Source: Streptomyces katrae
Lineage (GTDB): Bacteria > Actinomycetota > Actinomycetes > Streptomycetales > Streptomycetaceae
Assembly: GCF_002028425.1 (NCBI RefSeq)
Contig: NZ_CP020042.1
Span: forward strand, 5,555,560-5,619,559
Reading direction: 5' to 3'
Length of the DNA: 64,000 bases
This document shows, piece after piece, positions 8,725 to 15,972 of the stretch. The position numbers and the translations under genes were made by a program. The notes beneath the pieces are model-generated. The model had not been told where the DNA came from. It worked only from the letters and a program-made list of their open reading frames with translations, and did not search any database. Each line of letters opens with the position of its first letter. Position 1 is the first letter of the stretch.

Positions 8725-8944
8725 CGCTCGCCTCCGGAGGCTGGAGGGATCCGTTCACCGCGTCCAGCAGGATGGCCCGGACCGGGCAGGCGTGGGCGGC
8801 GCGCACGACGTTGTCGTGCTGGTCGTCGGGGGCCTGCGGGTTGTAGAGCAGCGACTCCTCGCCGTGCATGGTGAAGACGTCGGGTGCGAGGAACGCGCAC
8901 TGCGCGTACCCCTGACAGCGGTTCAGGTCGACGACAAGCCTCAT
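8714..8944 (-). CDS. Small 3Fe-4S-type ferredoxin
   Basis: An electron carrier of 76 residues for the neighbouring P450. Cluster ligands read C10-x2-Y13-x2-C16 (RCQGYAQC) and a distal cysteine in ACPVRAI. The fourth ligand position of a 4Fe-4S protein is therefore occupied by tyrosine, which fits a 3Fe-4S cluster and the known variability of this residue in actinobacterial P450 ferredoxins. It is the first gene of the operon, with ATG at 8944. The last 11 bases overlap the reductase gene. Confidence 0.92.
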   Translation of the reverse strand: MRLVVDLNRCQGYAQCAFLAPDVFTMHGEESLLYNPQAPDDQHDNVVRAAHACPVRAILLDAVNGSLQPPEASGER

Positions 8945-9069
8945 GAGGCATCAGCCTTTCCGTGCCCGATGACCCCCCACAGCCCCCGAGGCCCCTCCCT
9001 CCACCCTTCCAGCATGCGCGCGGGAGCCACCCGCCGCCTGCCGGGCGCAACGGCCGGCGAAGGCGCAGG

Positions 9070-9690
9070 TCAGGGGGTGCGACGCAGGCCGGCCCGGAGG
9101 ATGTGGAGGCTGACGACGAGGACCCAGAACGGGAAGACCATCTCGACCCAGGGCACCCCCGACGCGAGCACCAGCAGGGCCAGGCCAGTCGCGAAGCCCA
9201 GCAGCGCCACGGGACGGGGGAAGGCGCCGAGGCGGCGGCCGATGGCCGAGGTCGAGAAGGCGAACACGGCCGCCACGCGCATCGCGTACGAGGTCAGGAC
9301 GGTGTAGGCGAAGGGCCGGCCGAAGCCGGAGGGCGGGACGGCCTCGTCGAGCACGGAGCCCGCCGCCGCGGCGGCCACGAACAGGGTGGCGACGAAGATG
9401 AAGCCGCTGCCCAGGAACACCGTGGCGAAGAAACGGTCCTCCACCTCGCCCGAGTGCTCCCGCAGGGCCCCCATGAACCACAGGAAGAAGATCCCGGCGA
9501 ACGGGACGATCTCCAGAGCCAGCCGCACGGCCCAGCGCTTGTCGGCGTCCACGGCGGCCTCGGCCGGGCTCCCGGAGGGGATGGCGGTCCGCATGAGCAC
9601 GATCGCGGCCGCGAGCAGCACGGCGAAGACGACACCGGCCATGCCCGCGGCGCGGGGGGTGCGCAGCCGTGTGCTGGTGGGGGAGTCCAT
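9070..9690 (-). CDS. Predicted integral membrane protein, function unknown
   Basis: A 206-residue hydrophobic protein with about five or six membrane segments, for example MAGVVFAVLLAAAIVLM near residue 16 and FAGIFFLWFMGAL near residue 60. I recognise no catalytic motif; charged residues are concentrated in short loops. ATG 9690 is chosen because upstream sequence in the same frame becomes arginine- and proline-rich without hydrophobic character, as expected for non-coding frame. It lies 82 bases downstream of an EamA exporter gene on the same strand and may be cotranscribed with it. Confidence 0.75.
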   Translation of the reverse strand: MDSPTSTRLRTPRAAGMAGVVFAVLLAAAIVLMRTAIPSGSPAEAAVDADKRWAVRLALEIVPFAGIFFLWFMGALREHSGEVEDRFFATVFLGSGFIFVATLFVAAAAAGSVLDEAVPPSGFGRPFAYTVLTSYAMRVAAVFAFSTSAIGRRLGAFPRPVALLGFATGLALLVLASGVPWVEMVFPFWVLVVSLHILRAGLRRTP

Positions 9691-9772
9691 GCCCCCAGCA
9701 GGCCCCGGCCGCCGGGGCGGCGCCACCCCGGGGACCCGTCGGGGTGAACCCCCCGGCCCGGGACCGGCCGGA

Positions 9773-10678
9773 TCAGCCCACCGGCTCGGGGACCGGCTCC
9801 TCCGCCGGGGCCGCGGCCGCGTCGTGGTTGCCGTACCAGGCCACCGCGACGGCTCCGGCCACCGCCAGCACGAAGCCGGCGACCGCCAGCCAGGCCAGCC
9901 CCGGCCGGGAGGCGTCGCCCAGCCACAGCACGCCGATCGCACCCGGGAGGACCGTCTCCCCGACCACCAGGGCGGCCGTGGCCCCGTTCACCGAGCCGAT
10001 CTGCAGGGCGACGGTGTGCAGGTACATGCCGCCGACGCCGGCGAGCAGGATCGCGTACAGCGCGGGATCGGCGAGCAGCGTGCCCAGGTCGAAGGGGTCG
10101 ATCCCGTCCAGGACGCGCACGCCCACGCCCAGCGCGCCGAAGGCCAGCCCCGACAGCAGGCCCGCCAGGATCGCGGCCCGGGCGCCGAGGAACCGTACGG
10201 CCACCGTGCCGCCGACGATGATCAGCAGGGTCACCGCCAGCAGCCACCAGTGGGTGGCCATCGGGGCGTGGTGGTCGCCCTCGTGACCGGCGGCGGTCGC
10301 GAGCAGCACCAGCGCCGCGCAGACCACCCCGATGGAGGTCCACTCCTTGCGGGTCAGGCGGATGCCCAGCATCTTCACGCTCAGCACGGCGGTGATCACC
10401 AGATTGGCGCTGATCACGGTCTGGGAGAGGAACAGGGGCAGCAGCCGGGCCGCCAGTGCGCCCAGCCCGAAGCCGACGAAGTCCAGGACGGTGCCGACGA
10501 TGAACTCCCAGGTCATCGCGGCCTTGGCGGTGGACGTCAGGTTGGGTCCGCCGTGGGCGGTCACCCCGGCGGCGGCCGGTGACGTCCGCGCGGCGCGGCG
10601 CGATCCGACGGCTTGCAGGACGGATCCCGTCCCGTAGCAGATGGACGCCGCGACAGCGGTCAGCAGGCCTATGAGCAC
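9773..10678 (-). CDS. EamA/DMT-family membrane transporter
   Basis: A ten-segment membrane transporter of the drug/metabolite superfamily, 301 residues, made of two repeated five-helix halves. The N-terminus (LIGLLTAVAASICYGTGSVL) and the later TVISANLVITAVLSVKMLGI are typical of this family. The C-terminal tail is short and acidic/proline-rich. The GTG start at 10678 is supported by GGAG at 10687-10690. The transported compound is unknown. A large inverted repeat lies just upstream at 10696-10727. Confidence 0.82.
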   Translation of the reverse strand: MLIGLLTAVAASICYGTGSVLQAVGSRRAARTSPAAAGVTAHGGPNLTSTAKAAMTWEFIVGTVLDFVGFGLGALAARLLPLFLSQTVISANLVITAVLSVKMLGIRLTRKEWTSIGVVCAALVLLATAAGHEGDHHAPMATHWWLLAVTLLIIVGGTVAVRFLGARAAILAGLLSGLAFGALGVGVRVLDGIDPFDLGTLLADPALYAILLAGVGGMYLHTVALQIGSVNGATAALVVGETVLPGAIGVLWLGDASRPGLAWLAVAGFVLAVAGAVAVAWYGNHDAAAAPAEEPVPEPVG

Positions 10679-10695
10679 AGAGGGCTCCGTTCAAT

Positions 10696-10727
10696 GTCTG
10701 GCAGGTAAGGCGGTACCTCTGCCAGAC
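10696..10727. repeat. Inverted repeat in front of the EamA transporter gene
   Basis: GTCTGGCAG at 10696-10704 is matched by CTGCCAGAC at 10719-10727, and the pairing extends inward through GTA/TAC after a two-base bulge. It ends 17 bases before the GTG start of the transporter. It could be an operator for a dimeric regulator or a leader hairpin; nothing in the sequence decides which. Confidence 0.5.
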
Positions 10728-10795
10728 GCCGGAACGGGCCGCGAAGTTGCCTCCGCAAGGGAGTTCGTTGACCTCTTCTTTGCCCGGCCGCGGCC

Positions 10796-10819
10796 CCGCC
10801 GCCCTTCGTGAGGCGGCGG
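10796..10819 (-). terminator. Probable terminator after the LOG-family gene
   Basis: CCGCCGCC (10796-10803) pairs with GGCGGCGG (10812-10819) around an eight-base loop, seven bases beyond the stop of the gene at 10827-11918. No U-run follows on the minus strand, which is common in high-GC actinobacteria. Confidence 0.5.
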
Positions 10820-10826
10820 CCGTGCC

Positions 10827-11918
10827 TCAGGCCAGGGAGGCCAGGGCGTCCGGGACCTCGTCCACCGAGTCCACCAGCGCGATCCGCGACTCCATGGCGC
10901 GGCCCCGGGCCAGGGCCCGCAGCAGCGGCCAGGCGGGCAGCTCCTCGGTCCAGTGGCGCCGGTCGACGAGGACCATCGGGGTGGGGCCGCCGGCGGACGC
11001 GTAGTAGTTCGGCGTCGCGTTGTCGAAGACCTCCTGCACCGTCCCGGCCGCGCCCGGCAGGAACACCACGCCCGCCGTGCAGCGGGCGAGCAGCCCGTCC
11101 TCGCGGGTGGCGTTGGCGAAGTACTTGGCGATCTGCCCGGCGAAGGCGTTCGGCGGCTCGTGCCCGTAGAACCAGGTCGGGATGCCCACCGAGTCGCCGC
11201 CCGAGGGCCAGCGCTCCCGGACGGCGAAGGCCGCGCGGGCCCAGTCGGAGACCGACGGGGTGAAGGAGGGCGCCTTCGCCAGCACCTCCAGCGCCTCCCC
11301 GAGCGCCCCGTCGGGGGCCGGGGCCAGGTAGGCGCCGAGGTTGGCGGCCTCCATCGCGCCCGGGCCGCCGCCCGTGGCCACCGTCAGCCCGCGGCGGGCC
11401 AGGGCCCGGCCGAGTTCGGCCGCGCCGCGGTAGGCGTCGGTGCCCCGGGCCATGGCGTGGCCGCCCATCACGCCGACCACGCGGGCGCCCGCCAGGGCCT
11501 CGTCGAGGGCGTCGGAGATCGCGTCGTCGTGGAGGGAGCGCAGCATCGAGGAGAAGACGTCGCCGTCGGCCTTCGTCTCCTGGAACCAGGCGTACGCCTG
11601 GGCGTCCGGGGTGGACTCGTAGCCCTCCGAGAGCCCGGCGAAGAGTTCCTCCGCCGTGTAGAGCAGCCCGCGGTACGGGTTGAACGGCAGGTCAGGCACG
11701 GGCGGGAAGACCAGCGCGCCGTCCGCGCGGGCCTTCACCGCGGCGTCGGGCTCCATGGCGCAGCCCAGGAACACGGCGGCCGAGGTGTCCGCGGACAGCA
11801 GGGCGAAGGTCCGCTCCAGCAGGTTGACCGACTGGATGCGGTAGCCGCTCAGGGAACCCCGGGCGACCACCCGGTCGAACTCGGCGAGCGTCTCGATCTC
11901 GATGTCTGCGTTGACCAT
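10827..11918 (-). CDS. LOG-family / Rossmann-fold nucleotide-binding protein
   Basis: A 363-residue member of the lysine-decarboxylase-like (LOG) fold group, whose best known members release nucleobases from nucleoside monophosphates. Motifs are GGGPGAMEAAN in the middle, and LPGAAGTVQE, matching the family's PGGxGTxxE active-site motif with alanine in place of the second glycine. An N-terminal extension of about 130 residues precedes the Rossmann part (VVGVMGGHAM). ATG 11918 is preceded by AGGGTAGG. The true substrate is unknown, and I would not call it a cytokinin-activating enzyme without assay. Confidence 0.8.
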   Translation of the reverse strand: MVNADIEIETLAEFDRVVARGSLSGYRIQSVNLLERTFALLSADTSAAVFLGCAMEPDAAVKARADGALVFPPVPDLPFNPYRGLLYTAEELFAGLSEGYESTPDAQAYAWFQETKADGDVFSSMLRSLHDDAISDALDEALAGARVVGVMGGHAMARGTDAYRGAAELGRALARRGLTVATGGGPGAMEAANLGAYLAPAPDGALGEALEVLAKAPSFTPSVSDWARAAFAVRERWPSGGDSVGIPTWFYGHEPPNAFAGQIAKYFANATREDGLLARCTAGVVFLPGAAGTVQEVFDNATPNYYASAGGPTPMVLVDRRHWTEELPAWPLLRALARGRAMESRIALVDSVDEVPDALASLA

Positions 11919-11944
11919 TCGGCCTACCCTAAGGGCTGCCCCGC

Positions 11945-13033
11945 TCAGCGGGTCAGGGCCAGCGACGTCAGCTGCGCCACACCCCACACGAGCGGTACGC
12001 AGCCGACGAACAGCGCGGCGGCCCGCACGCCCGCGGCCGACCGCAGCACCGTGCCCGGGGTGCCCAGGTCGACCAGCGCCGCCCGCTCGGCGCCGCGGGC
12101 CTGCCGGGATTCGACCGCGGCGGTGAGCAGCGAGGCGACCGCGCACAGCGCCACCAGCGCGGCGGCCGGTCCGGTCAGCGGTCCCAGCGGGGCCGGCGCC
12201 GCCCCGGCGGGGCCGGCGGGGGCCAGGGCGACCGCGAGGGCGGCCGCCCCGACGGCGCACAGCACCCCGAGGGGCCGGCCCAGCCGGGAGGCCTCCTCCT
12301 GCAGGGTCCGCCCGGCCAGCAGCCGCAGTGCTCCCGGGCGGACGGCCTGCACCAGGGTGCCGCAGGCGTAGGCCAGGCCGGGGCCCGCCAGGGCGAGACC
12401 GACCGCGATCAGGGCGCCTGCCGCTGGCACCGCCGGGCCGTCGGGGCGGGCGTACGCCAGGAGGCCGAGCCCGCACGCGGTGAGCGCCACCCCCCAGGGC
12501 ACGCCCGTCTGGGGGGCCGGCCCGGAGTGCGGGGGCCGGGGGCGCAGGGCGAGGGCCGTCGCGGCGGAGGCCGTCAGGGGGAGCAGGGCCAGCAGGGTGA
12601 GGGCGGCGGCCACCGGCAGGGGCCGGCCGGCGTGGAGCAGCCGGGCCCCGGCCCCGTCGAAGGGCAGGCCGGCCAGTTCGCCCCTCAGGTGGAGGAAGGC
12701 GGCGAGGGCGAGGGCGCTGCCCAGGCCGCAGGCGACGGCGGTGGAGACCGCCGCGGCCAGGGCGAGGCGTACGGGTCCCAGCCCGAAGGCGTCGAGCCCC
12801 TCGCGGGGCCGGGTCGCCGGGTCGGTACGGGCCACGGCGACGGCGAACTGGACGGTGGCGGCGAGCGGGACCAGCGCCCACAGCAGCCGGGGGAACGATC
12901 CGGCGGGCCGGGCCTGGGCGTCCGCGAGGACGTACAGCAGCAGGAGGCCGCTGCCGGCGCAGGCCGCGGCGACCAGCAGTCTGCGCAGCTGGACCAGGGG
13001 CCGGGAGCCGCGGACTAGGCGGAGAGGGAGCAC
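11945..13033 (-). CDS. ABC-type membrane component paired with the downstream-annotated ATPase
   Basis: A 362-residue, alanine/leucine-rich integral membrane protein with roughly eight to ten hydrophobic segments. No close functional motif is visible. The GTG at 13033 (product starting MLPLRLVRG) lies inside the end of the ATPase gene, overlapping it by 19 bases, so the two are translationally coupled and likely form one transporter. The segment RTLQEEASRLGRPLG in the C-terminal half could be the cytoplasmic coupling loop, but that is a guess. It may be an exporter permease or a lipoprotein-release type component. Confidence 0.75.
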   Translation of the reverse strand: MLPLRLVRGSRPLVQLRRLLVAAACAGSGLLLLYVLADAQARPAGSFPRLLWALVPLAATVQFAVAVARTDPATRPREGLDAFGLGPVRLALAAAVSTAVACGLGSALALAAFLHLRGELAGLPFDGAGARLLHAGRPLPVAAALTLLALLPLTASAATALALRPRPPHSGPAPQTGVPWGVALTACGLGLLAYARPDGPAVPAAGALIAVGLALAGPGLAYACGTLVQAVRPGALRLLAGRTLQEEASRLGRPLGVLCAVGAAALAVALAPAGPAGAAPAPLGPLTGPAAALVALCAVASLLTAAVESRQARGAERAALVDLGTPGTVLRSAAGVRAAALFVGCVPLVWGVAQLTSLALTR

Positions 13034-13767
13034 GCGGCCTGGTCCTCCGTGGTCCCGGGGTCGGCGAGGGCCGCGGCGTCGGCCGGGCGGCCGTCGATCA
13101 GGGCGAGGGCCCGGTCGGCGGCGGCCGCGGTCTCCTCGTCGTGGGTGGCGAGGACCACCGTGATCGCGTGCGAGCGGGCGGCCGTGGTGAGCGTACGGAG
13201 CAGCTGCGCGCGCTCGGCGCGGTGCAGCGGGGCCGTGGGCTCGTCGGCGAAGAGCACGGCGGGCCCGGCGCTCAGGGCGCGGGCGAGCGCGACCCGCTGG
13301 GACTCGGCCCGGTTCAGGGCGCCGGGGCGCTTGCGGGCGAAGCCGCCGATGTCCAGGCGCTCCAGCCATTCGTGGGCGGCGGCCCTGGCGGCGCGGTGCG
13401 GTGCGCCGGTGAGCAGCAGCGGCAGGGCCGCGTTCTCCCACACCTTGAGCTCGGGCAGCAGTTGCGGCTCGGGTCCGATCCAGGCGAACCGGGCACGGAA
13501 CAGCCGCTCGCGGGCCACGGCGGCGAGGGTGTGGACGGCGATCCCGTCGAACCGGACCTCGCCCTGGTCGGGTACCAGCCGTCCGGCCAGGCAGCGCAGC
13601 AGGGTGGTCTTTCCGCTGCCGCGCGGGCCGGTCACGGCGAGGATCTCGCCCTGCCGGACCCCGGCGCCGACCCCGATCAGACCGGGGGAACCCATGTGGG
13701 AGTAGTGAAGGGACCGCGCCCAGAGGACGTCGTCGTCTGGCGGGGCACTGTCCGGTGGAGCCACCAT
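13015..13767 (-). CDS. ABC transporter ATP-binding protein with degenerate signature
   Basis: A 250-residue ABC ATPase. Walker A is GPRGSGKTT, Walker B AVLFADEP, and the H-loop LATHDEE. The signature motif, normally LSGGQ, reads LNRAESQR, so the two signature glycines that contact ATP across the dimer are missing. ATG 13767 is chosen because GGAGG lies eight bases upstream; an in-frame GTG at 13776 overlaps that ribosome site and is less likely. The partner membrane gene overlaps the 3' end. Overall layout resembles LolD/MacB-type export ATPases. Confidence 0.82.
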   Translation of the reverse strand: MVAPPDSAPPDDDVLWARSLHYSHMGSPGLIGVGAGVRQGEILAVTGPRGSGKTTLLRCLAGRLVPDQGEVRFDGIAVHTLAAVARERLFRARFAWIGPEPQLLPELKVWENAALPLLLTGAPHRAARAAAHEWLERLDIGGFARKRPGALNRAESQRVALARALSAGPAVLFADEPTAPLHRAERAQLLRTLTTAARSHAITVVLATHDEETAAAADRALALIDGRPADAAALADPGTTEDQAACSLSA

Positions 13768-13861
13768 GGCGTACACCTCCGTCCGGGGGAACGAAGCGGA
13801 GCCGCTTCGGTCACTGGCCCGCACAGAGATGTAAAGAGATGAACCGCCCGGACGGTGACAG

Positions 13862-13914
13862 CACACGGCCCGGACCGCCGTGTTCTCACTCGAACAGGGG
13901 ATCCGGGCCGTGTG
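13862..13914 (-). terminator. Terminator after the class III aminotransferase gene
   Basis: CACACGGCCCGGA (13862-13874) and TCCGGGCCGTGTG (13902-13914) form a perfect 13-bp stem with a 27-base loop. It starts 20 bases past the stop of the minus-strand aminotransferase gene. On the plus strand it is followed by a T-rich stretch, so it could act in both directions. Confidence 0.65.
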
Positions 13915-13934
13915 GTTCGGACTATTTTCTGTTG

Positions 13935-15296
13935 TTACAGCTTGGTCCAGGCCTCGGTGAGCACGTTGCGCAGGATGCCCTCGATCTCGTCGAAGGTGCC
14001 CTGGTCCGCGATCAGCGGCGGGGCCAGCTGGATGACCGGGTCGCCGCGGTCGTCGGCCCGGCAGTACAGGCCGTTGTCGAAGAGCGCCTTGGAGAGGAAG
14101 CCGTAGAGCACGCGCTCGGTCTCCTCGTCCGTGAAGGACTCCTTGGTGACCTTGTCCTTGACGAGCTCGATGCCGTAGAAGAAGCCGTTGCCGCGCACGT
14201 CGCCGACGATCGGGAGGTCGTGCAGCTTCTGCAGGGTGCTGAAGAAGTTGCCCTCCTGGTCCAGCACGTGCTGGTTCAGGCCTTCCTTGTCGAAGATGTC
14301 GAGGTTGGCCAGCGCCACCGCGGAGGACACCGGGTGTCCGCCGAAGGTGTAGCCGTGCAGGAAGGTGTTGTCGCCCTTGTAGAACGGCTCCGCGATCCGG
14401 TCGGAGACGATGCAGGCGCCGATCGGGGAGTAGCCCGAGGTCATGCCCTTGGCGCAGGTGATCATGTCCGGCACGTAGCCGAACTTGTCGCACGCGAACA
14501 TCGTGCCGAGGCGGCCGAAGGCGCAGATCGTCTCGTCGGAGACGAGCAGCACGTCGTAGGTGTCGCAGATCTCGCGCACCCGCTGGAAGTACCCGGGCGG
14601 GGGCGGGAAGCAGCCGCCGGCGTTCTGCACGGGCTCGAGGAAGACGGCCGCGACGGTGTCGGGACCCTCGAAGAGGATCTGCTGCTCGATCTGGTCGGCG
14701 GCCCAGCGGCCGAAGGCCTCGGGGTCGTCGCCGTGGATCGGGGCGCGGTAGATGTTGGTGTTCGGCACCTTGTGCGCGCCGGGGACCAGCGGCTCGAAGG
14801 GGGCCTTCAGGGCCGGCAGGCCGGTGATGGACAGGGCGCCCTGCGGGGTGCCGTGGTAGGCGACCGCACGCGAGATGACCTTGTACTTGGTGTGCTTGCC
14901 CTGCAGCTTGAAGTACTGCTTGGCGAGCTTCCAGGCGGTCTCGACGGCCTCGCCGCCACCGGTGGTGAAGAAGACCTTGTTCAGGTCGCCGGGGGCGTAG
15001 CCGGCGAGGCGCTCGGCGAGCTCGACGGCCTTGGGGTGCGCGTACGACCACACGGGGAAGAACGCGAGCTCCTGGGCCTGCTTGTAGGCGACCTCGGCCA
15101 GTTCCTTGCGGCCGTGACCGGCGTTGACCACGAACAGTCCGGCGAGACCGTCCAGGTAGCGCTTGCCCTTGTCGTCGAAGATGTAGGTGCCCTCACCCCG
15201 CACGATGGTGGGGACGGGCGCGTTCTCGTACGACGACATGCGCGTGAAGTGCATCCACAGGTGGTCGTACGCGGTTTTGGAGAGGTCCTGGCTCAC
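13935..15296 (-). CDS. Class III PLP aminotransferase, probably putrescine/omega-amino acid
   Basis: A fold-type I aminotransferase of 453 residues. The cofactor-binding lysine is in ITCAKGMTSGY, the phosphate-binding turn in TTGGGEAVE, and the aspartate contacting the pyridine nitrogen in LLVSDETICAFGRLG. Overall it resembles omega-amino acid:pyruvate and putrescine aminotransferases rather than GabT. An Lrp regulator gene lies three bases upstream on the same strand, and a gamma-aminobutyraldehyde dehydrogenase is divergently transcribed beyond it. The likely role is conversion of putrescine (or another diamine) to 4-aminobutyraldehyde, the substrate of that dehydrogenase. Substrate choice is inferred from context. 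Confidence 0.85.
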   Translation of the reverse strand: MSQDLSKTAYDHLWMHFTRMSSYENAPVPTIVRGEGTYIFDDKGKRYLDGLAGLFVVNAGHGRKELAEVAYKQAQELAFFPVWSYAHPKAVELAERLAGYAPGDLNKVFFTTGGGEAVETAWKLAKQYFKLQGKHTKYKVISRAVAYHGTPQGALSITGLPALKAPFEPLVPGAHKVPNTNIYRAPIHGDDPEAFGRWAADQIEQQILFEGPDTVAAVFLEPVQNAGGCFPPPPGYFQRVREICDTYDVLLVSDETICAFGRLGTMFACDKFGYVPDMITCAKGMTSGYSPIGACIVSDRIAEPFYKGDNTFLHGYTFGGHPVSSAVALANLDIFDKEGLNQHVLDQEGNFFSTLQKLHDLPIVGDVRGNGFFYGIELVKDKVTKESFTDEETERVLYGFLSKALFDNGLYCRADDRGDPVIQLAPPLIADQGTFDEIEGILRNVLTEAWTKL

Positions 15297-15299
15297 GGG

Positions 15300-15803
15300 C
15301 TATCGAGTTCCCCACATGTAGGTCTGCTTCTTGAGCTTCAGGTAAACGAAGCTCTCGGTTGATCGCACGCCGGGGAGCGTGCGGATCTTCTTGTTGATCG
15401 TTTCGAGCAGGTGGTCGTCGTCCTCGCAGACGATCTCCACCATCAGGTCGAACGACCCGGCGGTCATCACGACGTATTCGCACTCGGCCATGGCGGTCAG
15501 GGCGTCGGCCACCGGGTCGAGGTCGCCCTCGACGTTGATGCCGACCATGGCCTGGCGCCGCAGACCCACGGTGAGCGGGTCCGTGACGGCGACGATCTGC
15601 ATGACGCCCTGGTCGAGCAGCTTCTGTACGCGCTGGCGCACGGCCGCTTCGGAAAGGCCCACGGCCTTGCCGATCGACGCGTAGGGGCGCCGGCCGTCCT
15701 CCTGCAGTTGCTCGATGATCGCCAGGGACACAGCATCGACCGAAGGGGACGGTTGTCTGTTCCTGGAATCTGCGCTTCGACTGACCACGACGCCACTGTG
15801 CAC
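15300..15803 (-). CDS. Lrp/AsnC-family transcriptional regulator
   Basis: A DNA-binding, amino-acid-responsive regulator of 167 residues. The N-terminal winged HTH (about residues 25-75) includes SIGKAVGLSEAAVRQRVQKL. The C-terminal RAM/ligand domain carries VMTAGSFDLMVEIVCEDDD, the usual effector-binding region. GTG 15803 is chosen, with GTG 15788 as alternative; neither has a strong ribosome site. It lies three bases from the aminotransferase gene and so is surely cotranscribed. It is divergent from the aldehyde dehydrogenase gene, with an inverted repeat in the shared control region that it may bind. Confidence 0.9.
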   Translation of the reverse strand: MHSGVVVSRSADSRNRQPSPSVDAVSLAIIEQLQEDGRRPYASIGKAVGLSEAAVRQRVQKLLDQGVMQIVAVTDPLTVGLRRQAMVGINVEGDLDPVADALTAMAECEYVVMTAGSFDLMVEIVCEDDDHLLETINKKIRTLPGVRSTESFVYLKLKKQTYMWGTR

Positions 15804-15836
15804 GAGGAGTCGTCGGTTCCGCAACCCGTAACCGAT

Positions 15837-15874
15837 GAAATCCGTTGCGGATGGTCTCTCAATGCACGGATTTC
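15837..15874. promoter_or_regulatory. Candidate operator in the divergent Lrp / aldehyde dehydrogenase control region
   Basis: GAAATCCGT (15837-15845) and ACGGATTTC (15866-15874) are perfect inverted half-sites with 20 bases between them, so their centres are 29 bp apart. They sit 34 bases before the regulator start and about 100 before the dehydrogenase start. This is a suitable place for autoregulation by the Lrp-type protein, which binds as dimers and octamers. Confidence 0.5.
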
Positions 15875-15972
15875 GTAGTTGGCCGGGTCTGGCTCTGTCG
15901 AAAGCGTCGCCCGAGGGGCTACCCTTGGGACTCGTCTCAATCGTTGGACATGTGATCAGGAGAGTGGCTGTA

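Noticed and set aside
10696..10727. Riboswitch upstream of the EamA transporter
   Set aside because: The inverted repeat is too short and matches no riboswitch consensus I know; kept only as an inverted repeat.
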